A stretch of DNA of 62,732 nt from Lachnospiraceae bacterium UBA1759. Its GTDB lineage: Bacteria > Bacillota > Clostridia > Lachnospirales > Lachnospiraceae. The notes beneath the pieces are model-generated. The model searched no databases. It saw nothing but the letters and a program-made list of their open reading frames with translations, and was not told where the DNA came from. Numbering within the stretch: the stretch's first letter is position 1; each line of letters begins with the position of its first letter. The position numbers were made by a program, and so were the translations under genes. Of the stretch, positions 52,023 to 59,962 are shown piece by piece. Where the stretch lies: NCBI GenBank assembly GCA_002315555.1, contig DCHF01000021.1, positions 1 through 62,732 on the forward strand. The letters run 5' to 3'.

Positions 52023-52655
52023 ATGCGCGGACTTCTGATCGTTGTTTCAGGCTTTTCCGGCGTCGGAAAAGGCACCCTGACGAAGGAACTTTTGAAACGC
52101 TTCCCCGAAGAATATGCATTATCCGTCTCCGCGACTTCAAGAAAGCCGCGTGCAGGCGAAGAGGACGTCAGAGAGTATTTCTTTAAGACTCGCGAAGAGT
52201 TTGAGGAAATGATCGATAAGGGCGAGCTCGTGGAATATGCCTGTTATAACGGTAATTACTACGGAACGCCGGCAGCCTATGTCCGGGAACAGCTGGAAAA
52301 GGGCATGAACGTGATCCTGGAGATCGAAGTCCAGGGCGGTATGCAGATCAAAAAGCTGTATCCGGATACGATGCTTCTCTACGTGATGCCGCCGTCGGCG
52401 GAGGAGCTTGTAAAGCGCCTCACGGGCCGCGGAACGGAAACGCCGGAGCAGATCCACGGAAGACTGACCCGTGCCATCGACGAAGCCGCATATGTCACAT
52501 CCTACGATACGACACTCGTCAACGACGATTTTGAGACCTGCCTTAACGAAATGCACGAGGTCACACTCGAACGTCAGAAGGAAATGAACGAACGCCGCAG
52601 CTTTGCGGAAGAAATTAAAAATGAACTGGTGAAGATCACCGGTCGGGAGGAATAA
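52023..52655 (+). CDS. gmk: Guanylate kinase
   Basis: It phosphorylates GMP to GDP. The 210-residue protein has P-loop SGFSGVGKGTL (family SGPSGAGKGT), the GMP-binding SATSRKPRAGEEDVREYFF, YGTPAAYV and ILEIEVQGGMQIK. It starts after AAAGGAG and leads an operon with rpoZ, rimO and pgsA. gmk-rpoZ is a conserved pair. The Pro to Phe change in the P-loop is unusual but leaves the Lys and Gly positions intact. Confidence 0.96.
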   Translation: MRGLLIVVSGFSGVGKGTLTKELLKRFPEEYALSVSATSRKPRAGEEDVREYFFKTREEFEEMIDKGELVEYACYNGNYYGTPAAYVREQLEKGMNVILEIEVQGGMQIKKLYPDTMLLYVMPPSAEELVKRLTGRGTETPEQIHGRLTRAIDEAAYVTSYDTTLVNDDFETCLNEMHEVTLERQKEMNERRSFAEEIKNELVKITGREE

Positions 52656-52656
52656 C

Positions 52657-52941
52657 ATGTTACATCCGTCATACAATGAAATGATCAAGAAAATGAACGA
52701 GACCGCAGGGGAAGGCGATATGCAGCTTACCAGCCGTTTCTCTCTGGTAATCGCCGCTTCCAGACGTGCGCGCCAGATCAATGCAGGCTCCGAGCCGCTT
52801 GTTAAGGTCCAGGCACAGGAAAGAAACCTTTCCACCGCTGTGAACGAGCTTTATGCCGGCAAGGTCCATGTACTTGCAGAGACCGAGGAGATTCCGGAGA
52901 TCGAGATCGAAGAGGATGAAGACATCATCGAAGAGGCATAA
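52657..52941 (+). CDS. rpoZ: RNA polymerase omega subunit
   Basis: Omega helps fold and hold the beta' subunit of RNA polymerase. The 94-residue protein has the conserved core SRFSLVIAASRRARQINAG and NLSTAVNELYAGKV. An N-terminal helix precedes it and an acidic tail of about 20 residues follows (IPEIEIEEDEDIIEEA). It begins one base after the gmk stop and ends directly at the rimO start. Confidence 0.95.
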   Translation: MLHPSYNEMIKKMNETAGEGDMQLTSRFSLVIAASRRARQINAGSEPLVKVQAQERNLSTAVNELYAGKVHVLAETEEIPEIEIEEDEDIIEEA

Positions 52942-54270
52942 ATGAAAGTTTTTTTTCTTTCACTTGGCTGTGATAAAAACCTGAGTGACGCAGAGCATAT
53001 GCTGGCGCTCCTCGCAGACGCGGGGTATGAATTTACGGACTTTGAAGAAGACGCGGATGTCATTATCGTGAACTCCTGCTGCTTCATCGGAGACGCAAAG
53101 GAAGAGAGCATCAGCGAGATCCTGCGTCTTTCGGCGTATAAAGAAGAGGGTGAACTGAAGGCTCTCATCGTGACCGGATGCCTTTCCGAACGTTATCAGA
53201 AGGAACTGATGACGGAGCTTCCGGAAGTGGACGGCGCGCTGGGCATCGGTTCCTGGGACCGCATCGTCGATGTGGTGGACCGGGCCGTGAAGGGGACACA
53301 CCCCGAGCTTTTTGAATCCAATGACCGCCTCGTCACCACGGAAAAACGTCTGTTGACCACGGGAGGACACTACGCATACCTGAAGATCGCGGAAGGCTGC
53401 GACAAAAACTGCACCTACTGCATCATTCCGAAGGTACGCGGACATTACCGTTCCGTCCCGATGGAAACGCTCATACGCGAAGCGGAAGAGCTGGTCGTGA
53501 ACTGCGGCGTGAAGGAACTGATCCTGGTCGCACAGGAAACCACCATTTACGGCACGGACCTTTACGGAAGAAAGGCGCTTCCCGAGCTTCTTGAGAAACT
53601 GAATGCCATTGAAGACCTTCGCTGGATCCGCATTCTGTATTGTTACCCCGAGGAGGTAACGGCGGAACTGATGCAGACCATGCTTACCTGTGAAAAGGTC
53701 GTCCATTATCTGGATATCCCGGTGCAGCATGCGTCGGACATCATACTCCGTCGCATGAACCGTCGCACGAACCGCGCGGAGTTGACGGAAAAGATCCGGA
53801 TGATGCGCGAAACGGTTCCGGATATCCGCCTCCGTACCACACTGATCACCGGTTTCCCGGGGGAGACCGAAAAAGATTTTGAGGAACTCCGGTCCTTTGT
53901 GGAAGAAATTGAATTTGACCGGCTGGGCGTCTTTACCTATTCGCAGGAAGAGGATACGCCCGCTGCGGAATTTGAAGCACAGGTCGATGAAGAGGTCAAG
54001 AAGGAGCGACGTGACGAGATCATGGAGCTTCAGCAGGAAATCGCATTCCGTCATGCCGAGGATATGGAGGGCCGTGAGATCGATGTCATGATCGAAGGCC
54101 GCGTCACGGATGAGGAGGATGTCTACGTGGGCCGCACCTATATGGATGCACCGGATGTGGACGGTTTTATTTTTCTGAACACCCCGTACGACCTGATGTC
54201 CGGTGATTTTGTCCGGGCCCGTGTGACCGGTGCCTCGGAATATGATCTGATAGGAGAAATCATAGAATGA
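52942..54270 (+). CDS. rimO: Ribosomal protein S12 methylthiotransferase RimO
   Basis: It adds a methylthio group to an aspartate of ribosomal protein S12 by radical SAM chemistry with two iron-sulphur clusters. The 442-residue protein has the N-terminal cluster cysteines in SLGCDKN, VNSCCFIG and VTGCLSE. The radical SAM motif is Cys153, Cys157 and Cys160 (CDKNCTYC), and a C-terminal TRAM domain is present. The opening SLGCDKNLSD separates RimO from MiaB. It starts at the base after the rpoZ stop and overlaps pgsA by 4 bp. Confidence 0.96.
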   Translation: MKVFFLSLGCDKNLSDAEHMLALLADAGYEFTDFEEDADVIIVNSCCFIGDAKEESISEILRLSAYKEEGELKALIVTGCLSERYQKELMTELPEVDGALGIGSWDRIVDVVDRAVKGTHPELFESNDRLVTTEKRLLTTGGHYAYLKIAEGCDKNCTYCIIPKVRGHYRSVPMETLIREAEELVVNCGVKELILVAQETTIYGTDLYGRKALPELLEKLNAIEDLRWIRILYCYPEEVTAELMQTMLTCEKVVHYLDIPVQHASDIILRRMNRRTNRAELTEKIRMMRETVPDIRLRTTLITGFPGETEKDFEELRSFVEEIEFDRLGVFTYSQEEDTPAAEFEAQVDEEVKKERRDEIMELQQEIAFRHAEDMEGREIDVMIEGRVTDEEDVYVGRTYMDAPDVDGFIFLNTPYDLMSGDFVRARVTGASEYDLIGEIIE

Positions 54271-54809
54271 ATCTGCCTAATCGCTTGACACTCGTGAGAG
54301 TTTGTCTGATCCCGATCTATGTTGTGTTCCAGCTTCTGTATCCGAACCTGTATTGGGCCAAGTACGTGGCAATGGCTGTGTTTATCATCGCGAGCCTGAC
54401 GGATATGCTGGACGGCAAGATCGCCCGGAAATATAACCTGGTGACGAATTTCGGAAAGTTCATGGACCCGCTTGCGGACAAGCTTCTTGTCTGCTCCGCA
54501 CTGATCTGCCTGGTCTACCTGAACATGATCCCGGTATGGGCGGTGCTGATCATCGTCGCGCGTGAATTCGTTATTTCCGGTTTTCGTCTTGTTGCGGCTG
54601 AAAAGGGACTGGTCCTTGCGGCAAGCAAGACCGCAAAGGTGAAGACCGCCGTTCAGATGGTTATGGTCGTATCCCTGATGTGGGACATCGCGGTACCGTT
54701 CCACCGGATCCTGAGCCTGGTGCTCATCATCGCTTCCGTCGTACTGACTGTGGTCAGCCTGGCGGAGTATTTAGTAAAGAACTGGTCCGTTATGGACGGT
54801 GAAATGTAA
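54267..54809 (+). CDS. pgsA: CDP-diacylglycerol-glycerol-3-phosphate phosphatidyltransferase
   Basis: It makes phosphatidylglycerol phosphate in the membrane. The 180-residue protein has about five helices and the complete CDP-alcohol phosphotransferase motif in DMLDGKIARKYNLVTNFGKF, continuing MDPLAD. All the conserved aspartates and the DG-x-x-AR are present. The ATGA overlap with rimO indicates coupling. rimO-pgsA is a common order in Bacillota. Confidence 0.96.
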   Translation: MNLPNRLTLVRVCLIPIYVVFQLLYPNLYWAKYVAMAVFIIASLTDMLDGKIARKYNLVTNFGKFMDPLADKLLVCSALICLVYLNMIPVWAVLIIVAREFVISGFRLVAAEKGLVLAASKTAKVKTAVQMVMVVSLMWDIAVPFHRILSLVLIIASVVLTVVSLAEYLVKNWSVMDGEM

Positions 54810-54823
54810 AGAAAGAGGACGAA

Positions 54824-56233
54824 ATGGCAGAGATCCATTCCGTGATCAGAAACATTAAAAGCAAAAATGATCTGGTCGCAAGTCTTAATGATTATAAAAA
54901 CGTCGTGCTGAAGGATGCATACGACCTCGGTCTTTCCTCCTTCGCACTGAATTATGTGGGACTTTTTGAGACCCTTTCCGAGCAGAATGCGACGGAAGAG
55001 ACGGTCGCTGTCCTGCAAGATCCCAAGGGAATGGCTCTTTATGACGCGCTGAACGCGCTGGTAAAGCGGTTCATGGCAGGAGAAACCGGACTTTCGGAAG
55101 AACTCGCGGCGCTTCGGAGAGAGAACATCGGCCGGATGACGGAGATCACCTCCCTGATCGATGTTTTCACCCTGGACGAGTACATTATGAACCGCCTCGA
55201 GCATCAGTTTGACGGCGAGAAAGCACTTTCCGCGGATTACGATGACGAGTCCATGACGCAGGAACTCCTTCAGTTCCTGGCATCCGGTGGAAGAGATTCC
55301 CAGAACATTCTGATCAGTGAAATGATCGCGCAACTTCCGGTCCGTATGACGAAGAACCGCTTCTATGAAGTCGTGAACGAACGGCTGAGTGTCTACAAGA
55401 CCTCGGATGTTTCCGCGCTGAAGGATATTTACGGAATGCTGGAATCCGCAGCAGGCCTGAAAAAGGCCGATCCCGAGGACGCTCTTTCCGGGAAACTTGC
55501 GCGTCTTGACGAGGCTCTGAAGAGCGCGGAGCCCGCAAAGCTTACCGAAGCGGAATACCGCATGCTGGTTGCGGATCTGACGGAGACCGCAATGGACCTC
55601 AATAATGCATCGGACCTTGCGGAGATGATCGAGCTTGTTTTAAACAGCTTCCTGACCGCAGTCCTTTCCGCGGAGTGTGGATCGGATTCCGATGACACCG
55701 CGGCGCGCACCATTATTTCCAAGGTCCTTGAGATGACCGGCGGCGAGAGTACATACACGATCGACGATATTTACCGTGACTGTGAAGCTCTGGAAGGCAA
55801 GATCGAAGAGTTTCAGGAGCGTTTCACTTCCGACAGTGCATTCCTTCAGGAGATCCACGCACGCTATGACGCGGAACTTGAAGAAAACGGCCTGACGGAG
55901 GATTACAAAAAAGCGGACAGCGTGTCCGTGCTTATGTCAAACAGTGCGTTTGCATCGCTTGATGCGCGCCTTGAAGAGCAGGAAGAGGAAGTGACGGACG
56001 AGTTCTTTAACGACCTGGTCCGGGAACTGAACACCCGCTTCTCCGAACTGTTCTCCGAATGCAAGAAAACCTACACCCGAGCTGTCATGGGCCGCGCGTT
56101 CAGCGTGATCCCGCCCAGATTTGCCACGCAGGAGGAACTTGAAAGCTACATTTTCGGTTCGCTTTCCGGCTGCAGCAATGTCAGCGAGAAGATGGGATGC
56201 ATTGATCTTTTAAATGAACTGATGAGGGATTGA
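54824..56233 (+). CDS. Helical protein of unknown function
   Basis: The 469-residue protein is acidic, rich in Ala, Glu, Leu and Asp, and appears almost entirely helical, with no membrane segment and no signal peptide. I recognise no domain or catalytic motif. Its gene lies 14 bp after pgsA with AGAGG before the ATG, and the next small gene begins 5 bp after its stop, so it belongs to the gmk-pgsA transcript. Codon use is like that of its neighbours. It may be a scaffold or coiled-coil protein. Function is open. Confidence 0.75.
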   Translation: MAEIHSVIRNIKSKNDLVASLNDYKNVVLKDAYDLGLSSFALNYVGLFETLSEQNATEETVAVLQDPKGMALYDALNALVKRFMAGETGLSEELAALRRENIGRMTEITSLIDVFTLDEYIMNRLEHQFDGEKALSADYDDESMTQELLQFLASGGRDSQNILISEMIAQLPVRMTKNRFYEVVNERLSVYKTSDVSALKDIYGMLESAAGLKKADPEDALSGKLARLDEALKSAEPAKLTEAEYRMLVADLTETAMDLNNASDLAEMIELVLNSFLTAVLSAECGSDSDDTAARTIISKVLEMTGGESTYTIDDIYRDCEALEGKIEEFQERFTSDSAFLQEIHARYDAELEENGLTEDYKKADSVSVLMSNSAFASLDARLEEQEEEVTDEFFNDLVRELNTRFSELFSECKKTYTRAVMGRAFSVIPPRFATQEELESYIFGSLSGCSNVSEKMGCIDLLNELMRD

Positions 56234-56238
56234 CGCAA

Positions 56239-56577
56239 ATGAAATACTTCCGGTATATGTGGATCGGCAGCTCGCTGGATGAACAGCGTGCGGAGCTGTT
56301 CAGACAATTGAATGAAAACACAGCGCCGGAAGAGATCTTTCTGATCGGGGTCCCCGAGGAGAAGACGCATCTTCTGAACATTTATCCGGGAGAGATCCTG
56401 GAGAAGAAGTATTTCCGTGAGTCCGGGGAGCTGGTGATCGGCGCGGCGGGTTCCAAGGAAGAGGCCGAGGAAATGGCCGGCGGCATCATCAAACTGGTCT
56501 ATGACCGGACCGGCGGATACGATATCCTTTCGTATATCCGTGAGGCGGAGGAAGCGGAGGTGACGGATGATCGTTAA
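56239..56577 (+). CDS. Small protein of unknown function
   Basis: The 112-residue protein has mixed helix and strand content (YFRYMWIGSSLDEQ, EEIFLIGVPEEKTHLLN, ELVIGAAGSKEEAEEM) and looks soluble. I chose ATG at 56239, which follows GAGGGA. A TTG at 56230 overlaps the preceding stop and would add three residues. It overlaps the DUF2953 gene by 11 bp. Its position between an unknown helical protein and the DUF2953-GerW pair suggests a membrane or envelope role, which is weak inference. Confidence 0.7.
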   Translation: MKYFRYMWIGSSLDEQRAELFRQLNENTAPEEIFLIGVPEEKTHLLNIYPGEILEKKYFRESGELVIGAAGSKEEAEEMAGGIIKLVYDRTGGYDILSYIREAEEAEVTDDR

Positions 56578-57556
56578 CATTCTGCTGATGATCCTCAAGG
56601 TCATCGGAATCATCCTTCTTACCGTGATCGGACTGATCCTGTTGGTGCTTCTGCTCCTGTGCATTTCACCCATCCGTTACCGGGTCGACGGCAGCTACTA
56701 CGAAAAACCGAACGGTAGGGTCGTAGTGAGTTGGCTGCTTCATATCCTGCATGTGCGCGGCGACTTTACGGACGGCGAATTGTCCTATAAGGTCCGGGTA
56801 TTTGGGATACCGGTCATAAGATCGGATAAGAAGAAGGAACCGGAAGGGGAAGCATCGGAAGAAGGAAAAGTACCGGAAGAAAAACCGGCGGAGGAAGAAA
56901 AAACACCGGAAAGTGGAGGGACGGCCGCTTCCAATGATGAAAAAGAAGAGGTTACGGAGCCGGAAGCTGCGGAAACCGATACGAAAGTGGAGGAGATAAA
57001 AACCTCCGAAGAGAGCGCGGATGCGGAAGAAACAGCTGAGGATGCTGTGTCGGATGGATCCGGAACCGATGAAGCCTCCGAAGATGACACGGACTGGCTT
57101 TCCTTCATCGATAAAATGAATGATGCCTGGTATGAAAAGAAGGAGAAGATCTTTGAAAAGATCGATGAACTGGAAGAAAAATACCGGGATATCAAAAAGA
57201 AGCTCCGGCTGATCACCAACGAGAGAACGGAAGCCGCCATCGCGTATGTGATGAAAAAGGTATTCGGGATCTTAAAAGGCATCATGCCGAAGAAAATGCG
57301 CGGACATATCCGCTTCGGCCTGGAGAATCCCGCGGATACGGGAACGGTGCTCGCAGTTCTTGCGGCAACGATGCCGGTTCACAAAAACAACCTGAAGGTC
57401 GAGCCCGACTTTACGGAGAAAGCCCTGGAGGGCGAGGCGTGGCTCAAGGGCCGCATATGGATCGGATCGATCCTTTTTGCAGCCGTTTGCATCCTTCTCA
57501 ATCGCAACGTACGTATTACGATCAAACGTTTTAAAAAGCATTTTTCAAGTAAATAA
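56567..57556 (+). CDS. DUF2953 domain membrane protein
   Basis: The 329-residue protein starts with a long hydrophobic helix (about residues 3-36), then an SPIRYRVDGSYYEKPNG strand typical of DUF2953. A highly acidic Glu/Ser/Thr-rich insert covers about 84-178, and a second conserved part follows (GHIRFGLENPADTGTVLAVL, residues about 247-266). A hydrophobic segment lies near the end. In sporulating Bacillota this family is encoded next to GerW/YtfJ, as here. The role is unknown, and the acidic insert seems to be lineage-specific. Confidence 0.88.
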   Translation: MIVNILLMILKVIGIILLTVIGLILLVLLLLCISPIRYRVDGSYYEKPNGRVVVSWLLHILHVRGDFTDGELSYKVRVFGIPVIRSDKKKEPEGEASEEGKVPEEKPAEEEKTPESGGTAASNDEKEEVTEPEAAETDTKVEEIKTSEESADAEETAEDAVSDGSGTDEASEDDTDWLSFIDKMNDAWYEKKEKIFEKIDELEEKYRDIKKKLRLITNERTEAAIAYVMKKVFGILKGIMPKKMRGHIRFGLENPADTGTVLAVLAATMPVHKNNLKVEPDFTEKALEGEAWLKGRIWIGSILFAAVCILLNRNVRITIKRFKKHFSSK

Positions 57557-57570
57557 AGGAGGACAGAAAA

Positions 57571-57963
57571 ATGGCAGAGAATCAGTTAAGCGAAAACCTG
57601 AAAGCATTATTATCCGGTCTGGACGGTTTCTCATCTTCAAAAACAGTTGTGGGTAATCCGATCACTGTCAATGACACGGTTCTGATCCCCCTGATGGACA
57701 TGCAGGTCGGTGTCGGCGTCGGCGCATACGGCGGAAAGTCAAACGGTACCGCAGGCGGCATGGGTGCCAAGATGGCTCCCAGTGCAGTGCTGATGATCAA
57801 GGGTGACAGCGCACGTCTGATCAACATCAAGAATCAGGACAGCCTGACCAAGGTGCTCGACATGGTTCCGGATGTGGTCGATAAGATCAAATCCAAGAAG
57901 GCCATGAAGGCGGATCCCGCTGTTGATGAAAAGGTCGAAGAGATCAGGAAAGAAGCAAAGTAA
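57571..57963 (+). CDS. gerW: GerW/YtfJ-family sporulation protein
   Basis: Relatives are needed for proper spore germination in Bacillus, though homologues also occur in species not known to form spores. The 130-residue protein has VVGNPITVNDTVLIPL, a glycine-rich VGVGAYGGKSNGTAGGMGAK and SAVLMIKGDSARLINI, the family core. A helical basic tail ends the chain. It follows the DUF2953 gene by 14 bp, the expected pairing, and ends at a terminator. This is the only sporulation-linked gene recognised in the window. Confidence 0.92.
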   Translation: MAENQLSENLKALLSGLDGFSSSKTVVGNPITVNDTVLIPLMDMQVGVGVGAYGGKSNGTAGGMGAKMAPSAVLMIKGDSARLINIKNQDSLTKVLDMVPDVVDKIKSKKAMKADPAVDEKVEEIRKEAK

Positions 57964-57967
57964 TGAT

Positions 57968-58010
57968 AAGGTTGCCGAAGCGGCGGTTCATGCCGCTCCG
58001 GCAGCCTTTT
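57968..58010 (+). terminator. Intrinsic terminator after gerW
   Basis: A long stem (57968-57984 with 57992-58008, one mismatch) has a 7-base loop and ends in TTTT. Confidence 0.85.
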
Positions 58011-58059
58011 ATTTATGTCAGACCGCACAAGGGATGCGGCACAGGAGGAAAGCATCAGC

Positions 58060-59640
58060 ATGGAACAGGTATTCAACCCGTATTTACCGTTATATGAGTA
58101 TATTCCGGACGGCGAACCGCACGTTTTCGGCGATCGCGTCTATGTTTACGGCAGCCATGACCGTTTTGACGGCGGCCGTTTCTGCCTGAACGATTATATC
58201 TGCTATTCCGCAGACGTAAAGGACCTGAAGCACTGGAAGTACGAGGGCGTGATCTTCAGCCGGATGCAGGATCCGATGAATCAGCTTCCGAATGAAGAGA
58301 AGATCCCGCTTCCGGAGCACTACGGTTTCCCGTATAACATCGACCCGTACGGTATCCATGCGCTGTGGGCGCCGGACGTCACGCAGGGTGCCGACGGACG
58401 CTATTATCTTTACTATTGTCTGGACTATCTGCCGGAGATCGGTGTTGCGGTATGTGACACACCGGCCGGCCGTTATGAGTATCTGGGCCGCGTGCGGCAT
58501 AAGGACGGTATTCCGCTCGGAAGCCGCGAAGGCGATCTGATCCAGTTTGATCCGGGCGTTTTCCGTGATAAGGACGGCACCTATTACCTGTTCTCCGGCA
58601 ACGGTCCGATGAACAAGGGACAGGGCCTGATGCCCGATAAGGCTTCCCAGGTCATGGCGCTCGAGGACGACATGATGACACTGAAGAAGGAAGCAAAGAC
58701 GCTGCTTCCCACGCTGTTCGAAGCAATCGGTACGGAATATGAAGAGCATCCGTTCTTTGAAGCGAGCTCGATCCGTATGATCAACGGTATGTACTATCTG
58801 GTTTATTCGTCCACAAACAGCCATGAGCTTTGTTATGCGATCTCAGACAGACCGGACGAGGGCTATCGCTACGGCGGTACGATCGTGGATATCGGCGATG
58901 TATATCTGAACGGACGCACCGAAGCGGAATCCCTGAATCCGCGCGGAAATACGCACGGCGGAATCGAGTGCATGGACGGGAAGTGGTATGTGTTCTACCA
59001 TCGTCAGACCAATCGTACCAACTTCAGCCGTCAGGGCTGTGCGGAGGAGATCCGGTTCCTTGAAGACGGCAGCATCCCGCAGGTCGAAGTCACGAGCTGC
59101 GGCTTAAACGGCGGACCGCTTCGTTCGGAGGGGCTGTATCCGGCATCGATCTGCTGCAAGCTTACGAGTGCGGTCGGCACGACGATGTCTCTTCCTGATG
59201 CTTCCGATGAACGTTATCCCTATATCCGCCAGTTCTTCCCGGATGTGGATCCGGGCGAGGAAGCCGATGGCAGGGTATATCCGGCGCAGTGCATCATGAA
59301 CTTAAAGGCCGGTGCGGAAGTCGGTTATAAGTATTTTGCGGGTGCGTTTAACGGGAAGCTTTCACTGGCGCTTCGCGGATACGGCGATCTCAGCGTCGAG
59401 GCGGTGGCCATCGACCGTGCAAGCGGCGAAGAGAAGTGCTGCGGCGTGATCGAAGCAAACGGAACGATCGCGAAGGAAGACAACCGCACGCTGTTTGACG
59501 GCCGTGAATTCGGCGGCGCTCCCGGTGAACCGTTCGTGCTGTTCGGTACGGATATCACAGTGCCGTATGAAGAGTACGCGCTGTACTTCAGAATCTCGGG
59601 TGACGGCGTATACGATCTTCATTATTTTACCTTTGAGTAA
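58060..59640 (+). CDS. Glycoside hydrolase family 43 enzyme
   Basis: Family members release arabinose or xylose from plant-type or other glycans. The 526-residue protein has the N-terminal DGEPHVFGDRVYVYGSHDR containing the likely catalytic Asp. LWAPDVTQGADGRYYLYYCLD and FDPGVFRDKDGTYYLFSGNG carry the pKa-modulating Asp, and FEASSIRMINGMYYLVYSS carries the probable acid Glu. A C-terminal beta domain of about 180 residues follows. No signal peptide is visible, so it acts in the cytoplasm on imported oligosaccharides. I start at ATG 58060, which has AGGAGG upstream; an earlier ATG at 58015 overlaps the terminator region. No sugar transporter lies beside it. Confidence 0.87.
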   Translation: MEQVFNPYLPLYEYIPDGEPHVFGDRVYVYGSHDRFDGGRFCLNDYICYSADVKDLKHWKYEGVIFSRMQDPMNQLPNEEKIPLPEHYGFPYNIDPYGIHALWAPDVTQGADGRYYLYYCLDYLPEIGVAVCDTPAGRYEYLGRVRHKDGIPLGSREGDLIQFDPGVFRDKDGTYYLFSGNGPMNKGQGLMPDKASQVMALEDDMMTLKKEAKTLLPTLFEAIGTEYEEHPFFEASSIRMINGMYYLVYSSTNSHELCYAISDRPDEGYRYGGTIVDIGDVYLNGRTEAESLNPRGNTHGGIECMDGKWYVFYHRQTNRTNFSRQGCAEEIRFLEDGSIPQVEVTSCGLNGGPLRSEGLYPASICCKLTSAVGTTMSLPDASDERYPYIRQFFPDVDPGEEADGRVYPAQCIMNLKAGAEVGYKYFAGAFNGKLSLALRGYGDLSVEAVAIDRASGEEKCCGVIEANGTIAKEDNRTLFDGREFGGAPGEPFVLFGTDITVPYEEYALYFRISGDGVYDLHYFTFE

Positions 59641-59874
59641 GAATGGAAGCAGAGCTCGAACAACATTATATGAAAATGGGTGGAGTTCACAGAAAATTCA
59701 GAATTTAAAAAGCTCAAATTTCACACACAACACGTATATAAAGTCCTGTTTTTGGTACGTAATGTCTGCTAAAATGTGTCTTGTGATCGGAAAGAGCGAA
59801 AATTCCATGCCGTAAGCATTTACTTGAGGCCGGATCGCTTTATAATGGACCACAGAGGAAGCAGAATACACGGT
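59641..59874. other. Non-coding gap between GH43 and the recA control region
   Basis: I see no convincing gene, terminator or RNA here. It is A/T-rich relative to the flanks, with runs such as TTTAAAAAGC and a TATAAT at 59841 that lacks a spaced -35. The control signals of recA begin at 59875. Confidence 0.5.
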
Positions 59875-59888
59875 CGAACATGTTTTCG
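59875..59888. promoter_or_regulatory. Upstream LexA box (one mismatch)
   Basis: CGAACATGTTTTCG differs from the Gram-positive LexA pattern CGAAC-N4-GTTCG at one base. It lies 10 bp before the recA -35. Confidence 0.6.
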
Positions 59889-59897
59889 AAAAAACAG

Positions 59898-59926
59898 TTG
59901 ACACCGTCGTCTGAATAAGGTATATT
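59898..59926 (+). promoter_or_regulatory. Sigma-A promoter of recA
   Basis: TTGACA (59898-59903) and TATATT (59921-59926) have a 17-bp spacer. The expected start, near 59933, is directly beside the second LexA box. Confidence 0.88.
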
Positions 59927-59934
59927 TATAGTAA

Positions 59935-59948
59935 CGAACAAATGTTCT
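59935..59948. promoter_or_regulatory. LexA (SOS) box at the recA start site
   Basis: CGAACAAATGTTCT matches CGAAC-N4-GTTCG except at the last base. Lying over the transcription start, it would block recA transcription when LexA binds. Confidence 0.82.
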
Positions 59949-59962
59949 ACACGGAGGTTCAA

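Noticed and set aside
52960..54054. Minus-strand open frame of 364 codons opposite rimO
   Set aside because: rimO has all cluster cysteines and correct length on the plus strand; the antisense frame shows no domain.
59823..59846. Promoter around TATAAT at 59841
   Set aside because: The only nearby -35-like sequence, TTGAGG, is 11 bp away, which is too short a spacer, and no gene follows before the recA signals.
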